Shown here: positions 24,087-32,285 of the stretch, piece after piece | Numbering within the stretch: the first letter of the stretch is position 1 | Layout of the letters: every line of letters begins with the position of its first letter | Assembly: GCA_047921455.1 (NCBI GenBank) | Contig: JBLRWC010000020.1 | Location: forward strand, 1 to 47,515 | Length of the DNA: 47,515 bases | DNA from: XN24 sp047921455 | GTDB taxonomy: Bacteria; Pseudomonadota; Gammaproteobacteria; Steroidobacterales; XN24 | Reading direction: 5' to 3' | The notes under the pieces: model-generated | What the model saw: only the letters and a program-made list of their open reading frames with translations | The model's database searches: none | Told to the model about the DNA's origin: nothing | Program-made: the position numbers and the translations under genes

Positions 24087-24493
24087 TGCCGTGCTCCAGT
24101 GGCGCGCTGCATTTCCAGCTTCAGGGTGTCAATGCTCTTCTGGATATCGTCATTGATGGCCTTGGCTTTCAGTTCCTCGGCCCGGGCCAACGCGACTTCA
24201 GCGTGCGTACGTGACTCGATCGCCAGGTATTCGGCTTTCACCATCTGGTCGTTGCGTGCGGCGGTGTTGGCCAAGGCCAGCTTCTGGCGTGCCATGGTCA
24301 GTTCGGCGGACGCGTAATCGGCGACGCGGGCCTGCTCGGCATTGGAGATCGCCGATTCGGCGGCCTGCAGTGCCTCGGTGGGCGGCACGGGTGGCGTGGC
24401 GCAGCCCGCCAGCGCAAGCAACCCTGCTGCGGCGAGCGCGATGAAGACGGGCAATCCGCGGATTGCACGCAAAGAAGGGGGTTGTCGGAACAT
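24083..24493 (-). CDS. DUF4398 lipoprotein
   Basis: 136 aa from the ATG at 24493 (AGGA upstream); the longer ORF from 24529 lacks a site. A lipobox 'GLLALAGCATPP' is followed by a single helical domain ('EALQAAESAISNAEQARVAD', 'ASAELTMARQKLALANTAA'), the DUF4398 pattern. It is always next to an OmpA-like partner in related clusters as far as I recall. It probably forms a periplasmic coiled-coil with the overlapping OmpA-like protein. Confidence 0.9.
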   Translation of the reverse strand: MFRQPPSLRAIRGLPVFIALAAAGLLALAGCATPPVPPTEALQAAESAISNAEQARVADYASAELTMARQKLALANTAARNDQMVKAEYLAIESRTHAEVALARAEELKAKAINDDIQKSIDTLKLEMQRATGARQ

Positions 24494-24636
24494 GTCTGGT
24501 GTCCTGTAAAAAGTGCGGTACGCCATCACAGGCTCCGCCTTTGGCGCCAGGAGTTCTGTGCGCTATCGCACTCCGGGGGAGTTCTCCGCGGCCGCAGGCT
24601 CGGGCGCGCCTGCCACGAACAAGCGAAGCTTTAATC

Positions 24637-25638
24637 CTAGAGAACCCTCGGTTCCGGCTCGAGCCGCACACCAAATTTGTGTTCAACCTCGGCCTGCGCC
24701 CGCTGCGCGAGCGCCCACAAAGCGGCGCCGCTCGCACCCCCGTGGTTCACGAGCACCAGGGCGTGCCGCGCCGAGAACCCGGCGTCCCCATCGCGATAGC
24801 CCTTGAACCCACATTGCTCGAGCAGCCACGCTGCGGACAATTTCGCCGCGTGGCCCGACGCCCACCGGGGCATTTCGGGGTATTGGCGCGCCAGCATCTC
24901 GGCGACGGCGCGCGTCACGACGGGGTTCTTGAAGAAGCTCCCGGCGTTGCCGATTTGAGCGGGATCCGGCAGCTTGCGACGGCGCAACCGTTCCACCGCG
25001 CTGGCGACATCGGTGTGCGTCGGCGTCTCGCAGCCCAATGCGGCGAGTTCCTCGCGCACGCCGGCGTAGTCGAGTACCAGCGGCCGCTGGGTCGGCAGGT
25101 TGAATTCGACGTGGGTCACGACCCACCGCTCCGGCTGGCGCTTGAAGACAGAATCGCGGTACGCGAAGCCGCATGCCTCGCGCCCGATCACGACGGGTGC
25201 GCCACGGTCACGATCCCAGGCGTGCACCGCGACGACGAATTCATCGAGTTCGGTGCCGTACGCGCCGATGTTCTGGACCGGTGCGGCACCGACGGTGCCG
25301 GGGATCAGCGCGAGATTTTCGAAACCGCAATAGCCGCGGCCAAGCGTCCAGCGCACGAGCGCGTGCCAGTTCTCGCCCGCGCCGACGCGCAGGCTGCCGT
25401 CGGCGAGGATTTCGATGCCGCGCTGGTCGATGTGGATCACGAGTCCGTCGAAGTCGCGCGTGAGCAGCAGGTTGCTGCCTTCGCCGAGGACGAGCACCGG
25501 GCCCTGGGCCTCCGGGCGAGCAAGCAGTTCGCCGAGCGACTCGGCATCCCGCACTTCTGCGAGCCAGCGCGCCATGGCCGGTACCCGCAGGGTGTTGCGC
25601 GCGGCGAGCGGCGCGTGCTCGGTGAGTGAGTAGTTCAC
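24637..25638 (-). CDS. murB: UDP-N-acetylenolpyruvoylglucosamine reductase
   Basis: 333 aa from the GTG at 25638; the ORF extends to 25800 but residues before 'VNYSLTEHAPL' do not match the family. MurB reduces enolpyruvyl-UDP-GlcNAc with NADPH in peptidoglycan synthesis. FAD-binding motifs 'VLVLGEGSNLLL' and 'ENLALIPGTVGAAPVQNIGAYG', the active-site Ser in 'GNAGSFFKNPVV' and the C-terminal 'HALVLVNHGGASG' and 'LEPEPRV' make it a type I enzyme like that of E. coli. It diverges from the arsenic operon. Confidence 0.97.
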   Translation of the reverse strand: MNYSLTEHAPLAARNTLRVPAMARWLAEVRDAESLGELLARPEAQGPVLVLGEGSNLLLTRDFDGLVIHIDQRGIEILADGSLRVGAGENWHALVRWTLGRGYCGFENLALIPGTVGAAPVQNIGAYGTELDEFVVAVHAWDRDRGAPVVIGREACGFAYRDSVFKRQPERWVVTHVEFNLPTQRPLVLDYAGVREELAALGCETPTHTDVASAVERLRRRKLPDPAQIGNAGSFFKNPVVTRAVAEMLARQYPEMPRWASGHAAKLSAAWLLEQCGFKGYRDGDAGFSARHALVLVNHGGASGAALWALAQRAQAEVEHKFGVRLEPEPRVL

Positions 25639-25760
25639 GGTGCCGATTATGGCGCAAATTAACGTCGAACCTCCCGACCCGGTACGATTTCCTCCGGGGT
25701 CGCCCAGCGTCCTGGCCGCGAGCGATGAACACGAGGCGCCGCCCGCGACGGATGGCATGT

Positions 25761-25791
25761 TATACTTCGTGACATCGCGAAGTGACGAAGT
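25761..25791 (+). promoter_or_regulatory. Promoter and likely ArsR operator
   Basis: A -10-like TATACT (25761-25766) overlaps a perfect 6-bp inverted repeat, ACTTCG-N8-CGAAGT (25764-25783), with a third half-site CGAAGT at 25786-25791. The site ends just before the arsR ribosome sequence (GAGGA). Overlap of the -10 box with a dyad is what is expected for autorepression by an ArsR-type dimer. No good -35 box is visible. Confidence 0.65.
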
Positions 25792-25803
25792 GAGGACCAC
25801 CGG

Positions 25804-26169
25804 ATGCAGTCACTGCTGTCCATTGTGAAGGCCCTCGATAATGAGAATCGCCTGCGCGTCCTGCTGAGCCTGCGAGCAGGCGAGGTTTGCCTGTGCCAGT
25901 TGATCGAGATCCTGGAACTGGCCCCTTCCACGGTATCCAAACATGTCGACCTGCTGCGGCAGGCGGGCCTGGTGGAAGTGCGCAAGGAGGGCCGCTGGCG
26001 CTACTACCGACTCGCCGGCAAGGACGCGGCGCCCGAGGTGCGCGAAGCGATTCGCTGGGTAACGCGGGCTCTGCGGGACGACGAACTCATCATCTCGGAT
26101 GCCGTGCAGCTCGCCGGCGTCCGCAGCGCTGACCCGGCGGAGTGGACCGCGTGTTACAGCCGAAACTGA
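25804..26169 (+). CDS. arsR: ArsR family arsenic-responsive repressor
   Basis: 121 aa. A winged helix with 'LELAPSTVSKHVDLLRQAGL' as helix-turn-helix. The metalloid site is probably 'EVCLCQL', two cysteines separated by one residue at the start of the recognition region, as in arsenite-responsive ArsR proteins. Arsenite binding should release the operator. GAGGA lies nine bases before the ATG. arsC starts inside its end. Confidence 0.94.
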   Translation: MQSLLSIVKALDNENRLRVLLSLRAGEVCLCQLIEILELAPSTVSKHVDLLRQAGLVEVRKEGRWRYYRLAGKDAAPEVREAIRWVTRALRDDELIISDAVQLAGVRSADPAEWTACYSRN

Positions 26170-26588
26170 AGGTCCTGTTCCTGTGCACCGGCAACTCGTG
26201 CCGCAGCCAGATGGCGGAGGGGTGGGCGCGTCACCTCAAGAGCGACCAGCTCGAGCCATACTCCGCGGGTCTCGAGACCCACGGGTTGAATCCCCACGCG
26301 GTGCGGGTCATGGCCGAGGCCGGTGTGGACATTTCAGGCCATTACAGCAAGACCCTCGATGACCTCGGTGACGTCGTGTTCGACCATGTCGTGACGGTAT
26401 GCGGCCACGCCCATGAGACCTGCCCGGTTTTCCCCGGCGGGGCCCGTGTCGTGCACATGGGCTTCGACGATCCGCCAAGGCTTGCGAAAGCGGCAACGGA
26501 CGCCGAACAAGCGCTTGGGCATTATCGTCGCGTGCGTGACGAAATTCGTGCCTACGTGGAAACCTTGCCCGGCGCCCTGCAGAGATAG
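26151..26588 (+). CDS. arsC: Arsenate reductase, low-molecular-weight phosphatase type
   Basis: 145 aa from the GTG at 26151, which has GGAG eight bases before; a GTG at 26142 is also in frame. The P-loop 'CTGNSCRS' (CX5R) and the two redox cysteines in 'TVCGHAHETCPVFPG' define the thioredoxin-coupled ArsC type. It reduces arsenate to arsenite for export by the next gene's product. The gene overlaps arsR by 19 bases. Confidence 0.95.
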   Translation: MLQPKLKVLFLCTGNSCRSQMAEGWARHLKSDQLEPYSAGLETHGLNPHAVRVMAEAGVDISGHYSKTLDDLGDVVFDHVVTVCGHAHETCPVFPGGARVVHMGFDDPPRLAKAATDAEQALGHYRRVRDEIRAYVETLPGALQR

Positions 26589-26594
26589 AGGGTC

Positions 26595-27731
26595 ATGCAA
26601 AAACGTATCAGCAAGAAGCTTTCCGTGCTTGACCGTTACCTGACGGTCTGGATTTTTGCCGCCATGGGACTCGGGGTGCTGTTCGGCTTCCTGTTCCAGG
26701 ACGGCGTCGAGCGCTTCAACGAAGCGCTCACCGTGGGTGAGCATACGAACCTGTTGATCGCGGCCGGGCTGATCCTGATGATGTACCCGCCGCTGGCGAA
26801 GGTGAAGTACGAGCTGCTGCCGAAGGTTTTTTCCGACGCACGCATCGTCGGCCTGTCGCTGCTGCAGAACTGGATCGTCGGGCCGATCCTGATGTTCGGA
26901 CTCGCCGTGGTGTTTTTCGGCTTCATTGCGCCGGCGGTGTTTGGCCCGGACGATCGCTGGGGCCTGTACATGGTCGGCCTGATCCTGGTCGGCATTGCGC
27001 GCTGCATCGCCATGGTGCTGGTGTGGAACCTGCTCGCCAAGGGCAATACCGAGTATGCCGCCGGCCTGGTGGCGCTCAACAGCATCTTCCAGATTGTCAC
27101 CTTCGGCTTCTACGCCTGGGTGTTCATCACTGTCCTGCCGCCGCTGTTCGGCCTGGAGGGCATGGTCGTCGAAGTCAGCATCGGCGAGATCTTCCAGAGC
27201 GTGATGATCTTCCTCGGCATTCCCTTCGCCGCCGGGATCCTGAGCCGACTGATCCTGGTGCCGATGAAAGGCCACGAGTGGTACGACATGGTCTTCATTC
27301 CGCGCATCTCGCCCATCACCTTGGGCGCGCTGTTGTTCACCATCGTGGTCATGTTTTCCATGCAGGGTGAGCGCATCATCAACCAGCCGCTGGACGTGCT
27401 GTGGATCGCGATTCCCTTGAGCATCTATTTCGCGGTGATGTTCCTGGTGAGCTTCTTCATGGCCTGGAAGGTCGGTGCGGATTACTCGCGCTCGGCTACG
27501 CTGGCGTTCACCGCCTCGGGCAACAACTTCGAGCTGGCCATCGCCGTGGCCATCGGCGTGTTCGGCATCACCTCGCCGATCGCTTTTGCCGCCGTAGTCG
27601 GCCCCCTGGTCGAGGTGCCGGTGCTGATCGGACTGGTACACGTGAGCCTGTACTTCCGGCGCAAGTTCTTCGGCCACGAGGTGCGGGCGGAGGAAGTGGT
27701 GATGGAGATCGCTGCGGAGAAAGCCAGGTAG
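26595..27731 (+). CDS. acr3: ACR3 family arsenite efflux pump
   Basis: 378 aa, ten predicted helices. It carries the ACR3 landmarks 'PPLAKVKYELLPKVF', 'GIARCIAMVLVWNLLAKG' (conserved functional cysteine), 'TASGNNFELAIAVAIG' and 'GPLVEVPVLIGLVHVSLYF'. It exports arsenite across the inner membrane by proton exchange. Six bases separate it from arsC, completing a minimal arsR-arsC-acr3 operon without arsH or arsM. Confidence 0.96.
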   Translation: MQKRISKKLSVLDRYLTVWIFAAMGLGVLFGFLFQDGVERFNEALTVGEHTNLLIAAGLILMMYPPLAKVKYELLPKVFSDARIVGLSLLQNWIVGPILMFGLAVVFFGFIAPAVFGPDDRWGLYMVGLILVGIARCIAMVLVWNLLAKGNTEYAAGLVALNSIFQIVTFGFYAWVFITVLPPLFGLEGMVVEVSIGEIFQSVMIFLGIPFAAGILSRLILVPMKGHEWYDMVFIPRISPITLGALLFTIVVMFSMQGERIINQPLDVLWIAIPLSIYFAVMFLVSFFMAWKVGADYSRSATLAFTASGNNFELAIAVAIGVFGITSPIAFAAVVGPLVEVPVLIGLVHVSLYFRRKFFGHEVRAEEVVMEIAAEKAR

Positions 27732-27829
27732 CTTTCCCGCCAAGCTGGAGCCGAATCATGAGCACGAGTTCAGTTTTCAGGAACAGCTCCACGCCGCTAT
27801 CGTAGTCCCATCTTGGTCCCATCCCGTCA

Positions 27830-27842
27830 GCGTAGCCTACGC
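27830..27842. repeat. Short inverted repeat after the arsenic operon
   Basis: GCGTAG-C-CTACGC in the 250-base stretch after acr3 (27732-27983), which otherwise holds no gene. No T-run follows, so it is a weak candidate for the end of the ars transcript. Confidence 0.25.
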
Positions 27843-27934
27843 AGGCGAGGTGCGTTATCCACGTTCTTGGCCTGGTCTTTAGAGCCCAGTCCCTAGCGTA
27901 GGCCAGGCGGTACTGCAGGGGCTGGCACGGTGTG

Positions 27935-27959
27935 AAAAAAGCCCCGCTTGCGCGGGGCT
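27935..27959 (-). terminator. Intrinsic terminator of the outer-membrane barrel gene
   Basis: Perfect 8-bp stem AGCCCCGC/GCGGGGCT with a 4-base loop and a run of A on the plus strand (T on the minus). It is 25 bases after the barrel gene stop and is the intact counterpart of the decayed copy at 8045-8070. Confidence 0.88.
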
Positions 27960-27983
27960 CCAGGAGGCGGGACGCGGCCCGCT

Positions 27984-28547
27984 TCAGAACGTGAAACGAA
28001 AGCCCACGTTCCAGCCCGTCGCGTCATCTGACAGCGTCACGCCGGCGCCCAGGCCGACACTCGGCGTGAAATAATACACGCCGCCGACGCTCAGGGCCTG
28101 CTCGTCGCCATCGAAAATATCGACATGCGAGATGAAGCCATTGAGCTCGAACTGCGGGCTCAACATGCTGCGCACGCCTGCCTCCAACGACCAGCCGTTG
28201 TCACTCTCGCTGCCAAAGCCGGACACCTTCACGCGGCCGTTGACCCAGCCCGCGCGGGCTACGAAGTCCGTGATGTTATTCAGGGGATGATTCCAGCCAA
28301 GGGCCACGCCGCTACTGGTAATGGTCCACGGGCTATTGCTGACTTCACTGTAGTCAGCAACGACGTGGAAAATCTCAGTGAGCGCAAAGGACCCGCCGAC
28401 GCCGAAACCGTCCAGCGTGGGGCCGTTGTCCACGTCGACGCTAACGTAGCCGGCGTCGAGGTAGTTGTAAGTTGGCCCGGTAGCCAGTGCCGCGATTGGC
28501 GAACACGCGATCAGCGCCATCGCCGCACGAATTGCATTCTTGCGCAT
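27984..28547 (-). CDS. Small outer-membrane beta-barrel protein
   Basis: 187 aa. A signal peptide ends near 'AALATG'; the mature part alternates hydrophobic and polar residues in about eight strands ('YLDAGYVSVDVDNG', 'GVALGWNHPL', 'GWSLEAGVRSML') and ends with an aromatic residue ('WNVGFRFTF'), the recognition signal for the barrel assembly machinery. It resembles the OmpX/OprF-barrel class of small porin-like proteins; cargo unknown. A fragment of a second copy lies at 8096-8182. Confidence 0.88.
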   Translation of the reverse strand: MRKNAIRAAMALIACSPIAALATGPTYNYLDAGYVSVDVDNGPTLDGFGVGGSFALTEIFHVVADYSEVSNSPWTITSSGVALGWNHPLNNITDFVARAGWVNGRVKVSGFGSESDNGWSLEAGVRSMLSPQFELNGFISHVDIFDGDEQALSVGGVYYFTPSVGLGAGVTLSDDATGWNVGFRFTF

Positions 28548-28690
28548 GAATTTGAGTTTCCTGTAAGAAGTGGAGCTGTGATGCGTTCCCAGCCGGGTCG
28601 CTCCGGGTCTCCGGTTCGTACAGCATACGCTAGCGCCGGCGGTAGCAGTTAAACGTGATGAATCGCCCGGTTTCGGGTCCAGGCGACGAC

Positions 28691-29584
28691 TTATTTCGAC
28701 ATCACATGCTCGAGTCGGCCACGCAGCTCATCAGCAGCGCGATCGGCTTTCGATATGACCTCGTCGACCCGGTCAAAGTGCAACAGGCGCACATCATCGA
28801 GTTCGGGCTTGATATAGATATCCGGGGGCGCGGCGGCGTACTTCTCGCGGATCAACGACTGCTGCATGATCTCGAAGGACTTGAACAGTAGCATGGTGAG
28901 ACCGGGCGGGCCGTCGGGCGAGGGGGCGCGAATGCCGGTGACGTCGATGGCGACGATGAGGTCCTGCCCCGCCAGCAGGTCCCATGGCAGCGGGTTGGCT
29001 ACGCCGCCATCGATCAGCAGCCGATCGCCGTCCTTGACGGGCGCAAACAGTCCTGGAACCGCCATGCTGGCCTTGATGGCGCGCATCAGGTCGCCTTCGT
29101 CGAAGACCACCGCCTCGCCGCTCCAGTAGTCGGTGGCGACAATCTGCAACGGAATGTCCAGGTCGGCGAAGTCGCGTGCCTCGATGTGTTGGCCGACGAG
29201 CTCCAGGAAACCGTCCGCGCTGATCAGGCCGCCGTTAGCAAAGTCGAAATCCAGCAGGTCGGTCCAGCCGACGCCGTCCCCGCCATCCAGCAGTCCGGCG
29301 AACGGGTTCATCGCCGACTCGCCGAACTCGATGAACAGGGCACGAATTTCCTGGCTGTCCAGCCCGGCGGCATACAGTGCGCCGACAATGGCCCCGATGC
29401 TCGTGCCGCTAATGGCATCGGGCCGGATCGACAATTCCTCGAATACCTCCAGCATGGCGATATGCGCCAGTCCGCCGGCGCCGCCCGAACCCAGGGCCAG
29501 GCCAACGCTTTGCCGCTCGTCGGCAGTGGCGGCAATTGCCGATCCGCCTGCCAGTATAAATATGAGTAACAACGTTCTCAGCAT
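28691..29584 (-). CDS. Secreted patatin-like phospholipase
   Basis: 297 aa from the ATG at 29584 (GAGGA upstream); the ORF extends to 29809 but without a signal. A signal peptide (about 1-20) precedes a patatin domain: oxyanion loop 'GSGGAGGLAH', nucleophile Ser in 'GTSIGAIVGA', catalytic Asp in 'LIDGGVANPLP'. It resembles RssA-type proteins but is exported. It should act as a Ser-Asp lipid hydrolase in the periplasm or outside. Confidence 0.93.
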   Translation of the reverse strand: MLRTLLLIFILAGGSAIAATADERQSVGLALGSGGAGGLAHIAMLEVFEELSIRPDAISGTSIGAIVGALYAAGLDSQEIRALFIEFGESAMNPFAGLLDGGDGVGWTDLLDFDFANGGLISADGFLELVGQHIEARDFADLDIPLQIVATDYWSGEAVVFDEGDLMRAIKASMAVPGLFAPVKDGDRLLIDGGVANPLPWDLLAGQDLIVAIDVTGIRAPSPDGPPGLTMLLFKSFEIMQQSLIREKYAAAPPDIYIKPELDDVRLLHFDRVDEVISKADRAADELRGRLEHVMSK

Positions 29585-29622
29585 GAGCGGGATTCCTCGG
29601 GTCTTCGACGTGCGCAAAACGT

Positions 29623-31734
29623 TCACTCCTCTGTCGCCGGCAGGAAACCGGACGGCTTGCCGGTATGCGTCAGGACCAGCCCGTGCATGGCGCGCGTGCA
29701 GGCTACATACAACAGGTTGCGGTCCATCGGCGTAGCGTAGGCGGATTCGGTCACGCCAGGCACGAGCACATGATCGAACTCGAGGCCTTTCGCCAGGTGG
29801 ATGCTGCACACCACCACGCCGCGGCTGAAAGCGGTGCTGTGCTCATCGAACAGCGTGTACTCGATACCGGCCTCGGTAAGGTCCCGGGCAAGCCGCCGCG
29901 CCTGCCGGTCGGTCTTGCATAGCATGCCGAGACTGCCTTCGCCGGCTGCCCGGAACGTCTCGATCTCCCCACGGATGGCAGCAAATTCCTCCGCGTGCGT
30001 GCGGCAGCGGATGACCCGGGGCGGCGGGCCATGGCGCTGCATTGGCACCAGGTCCGGGTCGGGCGAGATCTGCTGCGCGAATTCCATTACCTGGAGCGTC
30101 GAGCGATAGCTGCGCGTGAGTTTCACGAAGGAGGCGCCGAACAAAGCGCGGCGCACATCGTCAATGCTCGAGGCGCTGTAGGGGTTCACCGACTGGGCGA
30201 CGTCGCCGAGCACGGTCTTGCGACAGGTGAACAGCCGCGCCAGCACCGCATACTGCACAGGGGTGTAGTCCTGCATTTCGTCGATCAGCAGGTGCTTGGT
30301 CTCGCGGTAGGGATTTTCCAGTCCTTCGAGTCGCATCTTCAGGAAGACCAGCGGAAAGACATCGGCGTATTCCAGTCTGCCCCTGGACCCCTGGAATAGC
30401 TCCGGTTTGCCCAGCCAGTCGTAGCAGGCCTTGTAAGTCTGCCGCAGGGTGGCGCTGCGATGCATGCCCTTGAGCGCATCGCGCAGGGTGCGGCGCTCTT
30501 CCGGCGTGATCTCATACCGGTAATGGACGCGGATGGCGGTCTCGATTTCGTTCAGTACCCGCCGCAGGCGTTCCGTCAGGGCGACCCGGGGGTGCCGGGC
30601 GAAGGCCTCGGCGATGAAGGTGTCGGGGATGATTCGCTGGCCGAGGCGGATGTCCACCGCCACAAAGCGGTTGGCTTCGACGTGTGCCGCGTACTCTCCC
30701 AGCCGTTCGAGGAAATCTGCGGAAGCCTTGAACTCGATCCGTCGCCGCAGCGCCTCGTCATGTTTTTCCGCCAGTGCGGCAGTCTGTTCGAAGAAGCTCT
30801 GGAAGCGATACTCGTGGTCCAGCAGCTCGTCGGCGAGCTGTTCCATGCCGATTTCCCGGATCGATTCTTCGCCCAGCTCGGGCAGGACATTGGAGATGTA
30901 GTCGGCAAACACCCGGTTGGGGGAGATGATCAGGATGTCTTTCGAGCTCAGCGTGTCGCGGAATCGATACAGCAGGAAGGCGACGCGATGGAGTGCGATG
31001 GAGGTTTTGCCGGAACCGGCCACGCCCTGGATGACCAGCGTGTGGGCATCCTCGTTGCGCACGATGGCATTCTGGTCGCGCTGGATGGTGGCGACGATGT
31101 TGCGCATACCCTCGTCGGAGGTATGTGCCAGCTCTTCCTGCAGCACGTCATCGACGATGTTGAGGCCGCTTTCGAAGACCAGCTGGAGTTCGCCATCACG
31201 GATGCGCAGCTGGCGCTTGCGCGTGATCTCGCCGCGGACCTCCCCGTCGGGCGATTCGAAGGCGGCCGCACCGGTCTCAAAATCGTAGAACAGCGTCGAG
31301 ATCGGCGCGCGCCAGTCGTAGACGATGTGCTCCTGGTCGTGTTCGTCGAAGAAACCGTGGATACCGATGTAACAGGGCTCCGGCCCGGCTTCGGGCTCGG
31401 TTCCGGGTGTGCTCCGCCGGGCGAAGTCCACGCGCCCGAAATAGGGTGACCGGCACAGCTTCTCGAGGCGCTTGCGGCGCGCCAGCAGGAACTCGCCGCT
31501 GGTCACCGATTGCTCGATGGATTGCCGCGCAGCGATCTTCTCGAGATGGTCCATCTCGGAGCGGCTCTCCCACATGTAGGACTTTTGCGCCTGGATGTCC
31601 CGCTTGGCATGCGCGAGCCGGGCGTCGATCGCGTCCATGGCGCGAGTAACGCGGGTGTGCACGTTGGCCAGGCGACGGCGTTCTTCCTGCGCCGGGCCGG
31701 TAGGGCTGTCGTCGGCCGATAGTTGGGGTTTCAT
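29623..31734 (-). CDS. HelD-like superfamily I helicase
   Basis: 703 aa from the ATG at 31734. An N-terminal coiled region ('LANVHTRVTRAMDAIDARLA') and 'IVYDWRAPISTLFYDF' precede Walker A 'GVAGSGKTSIALHRVAFLLY', the UvrD-type motifs 'LLIDEMQDYTPVQYAVL' and 'LTRSYRST', and 'SIHLAKGLEFDHVLVPGV' with 'LLYVACTRAMHGL' near the C-terminus. This is the HelD/UvrD group. In Gram-positives HelD releases stalled RNA polymerase; the role in this lineage is unproven. Confidence 0.92.
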   Translation of the reverse strand: MKPQLSADDSPTGPAQEERRRLANVHTRVTRAMDAIDARLAHAKRDIQAQKSYMWESRSEMDHLEKIAARQSIEQSVTSGEFLLARRKRLEKLCRSPYFGRVDFARRSTPGTEPEAGPEPCYIGIHGFFDEHDQEHIVYDWRAPISTLFYDFETGAAAFESPDGEVRGEITRKRQLRIRDGELQLVFESGLNIVDDVLQEELAHTSDEGMRNIVATIQRDQNAIVRNEDAHTLVIQGVAGSGKTSIALHRVAFLLYRFRDTLSSKDILIISPNRVFADYISNVLPELGEESIREIGMEQLADELLDHEYRFQSFFEQTAALAEKHDEALRRRIEFKASADFLERLGEYAAHVEANRFVAVDIRLGQRIIPDTFIAEAFARHPRVALTERLRRVLNEIETAIRVHYRYEITPEERRTLRDALKGMHRSATLRQTYKACYDWLGKPELFQGSRGRLEYADVFPLVFLKMRLEGLENPYRETKHLLIDEMQDYTPVQYAVLARLFTCRKTVLGDVAQSVNPYSASSIDDVRRALFGASFVKLTRSYRSTLQVMEFAQQISPDPDLVPMQRHGPPPRVIRCRTHAEEFAAIRGEIETFRAAGEGSLGMLCKTDRQARRLARDLTEAGIEYTLFDEHSTAFSRGVVVCSIHLAKGLEFDHVLVPGVTESAYATPMDRNLLYVACTRAMHGLVLTHTGKPSGFLPATEE

Positions 31735-32029
31735 GCGCGCAAGGATAAACGAACGGCCCGCATGCCATGAAACGCGCCACGAGGTGAAAGCCGAGGCGGT
31801 GCATGCCGGTGGTACTGATGCGCCAGGCGCTGCAGATGCTGGCACTCGCGAAGATGCGGACGTTCGTGCGACTGAACCAGGGATTCGGATAGCTGGTCAT
31901 TCATTGAACGACCAGACATATTTAGCGTACGCAGGGGCGTAGATCGTCCCTGGCCAGGGCAGGAGAATGCAAGCCATGGTCGCCGGGTCAACCGTGCTCC
32001 CCCTGAAACAACCCTGGAGAATTCATTCA
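31735..32029. other. Intergenic region before a small ORF
   Basis: No convincing gene in about 295 bases between the divergently oriented HelD-like gene and a small plus-strand ORF. It probably holds both promoters. A 29-codon ORF (ATG 31804) exists but has little support. Confidence 0.4.
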
Positions 32030-32173
32030 ATGCGTCACTTCACTCGCCCGATTTTGTTCCCGCTGGAGCCGGGCGAGACGCGTACCAGCCGGGTCGAGAT
32101 CAACGAGGGCGGTTTCCGCTACCGCTGCCCGATCAATCCGACGCCTTGGTACGAGGTCGGTGTCAGCCGCTGA
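32030..32173 (+). CDS. Small hypothetical protein (47 aa)
   Basis: Starts at the ATG at 32030, with GGAGA nine bases upstream. The sequence is well-mixed rather than low-complexity ('GETRTSRVEINEGGFRYRC', 'INPTPWYEVG'), and a beta-rich fold is possible. I recognise no family. It stands 112 bases before the PoxB-like gene on the same strand. Confidence 0.5.
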   Translation: MRHFTRPILFPLEPGETRTSRVEINEGGFRYRCPINPTPWYEVGVSR

Positions 32174-32285
32174 TGCAGGCCATTGACTAACGCAGCAACT
32201 ATTTCAGCTATGTTTATTCAAGTGCGAGGTCGGTACAAGCATGCGGCCATCAGCCGGGTGCGCATTGAATACATGGAGTTCGTTT

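Noticed and set aside
26334..27743. 469-residue minus-strand ORF opposite arsC and acr3
   Set aside because: His/Asp/Gln-rich composition is the shadow of the membrane protein coded on the plus strand.
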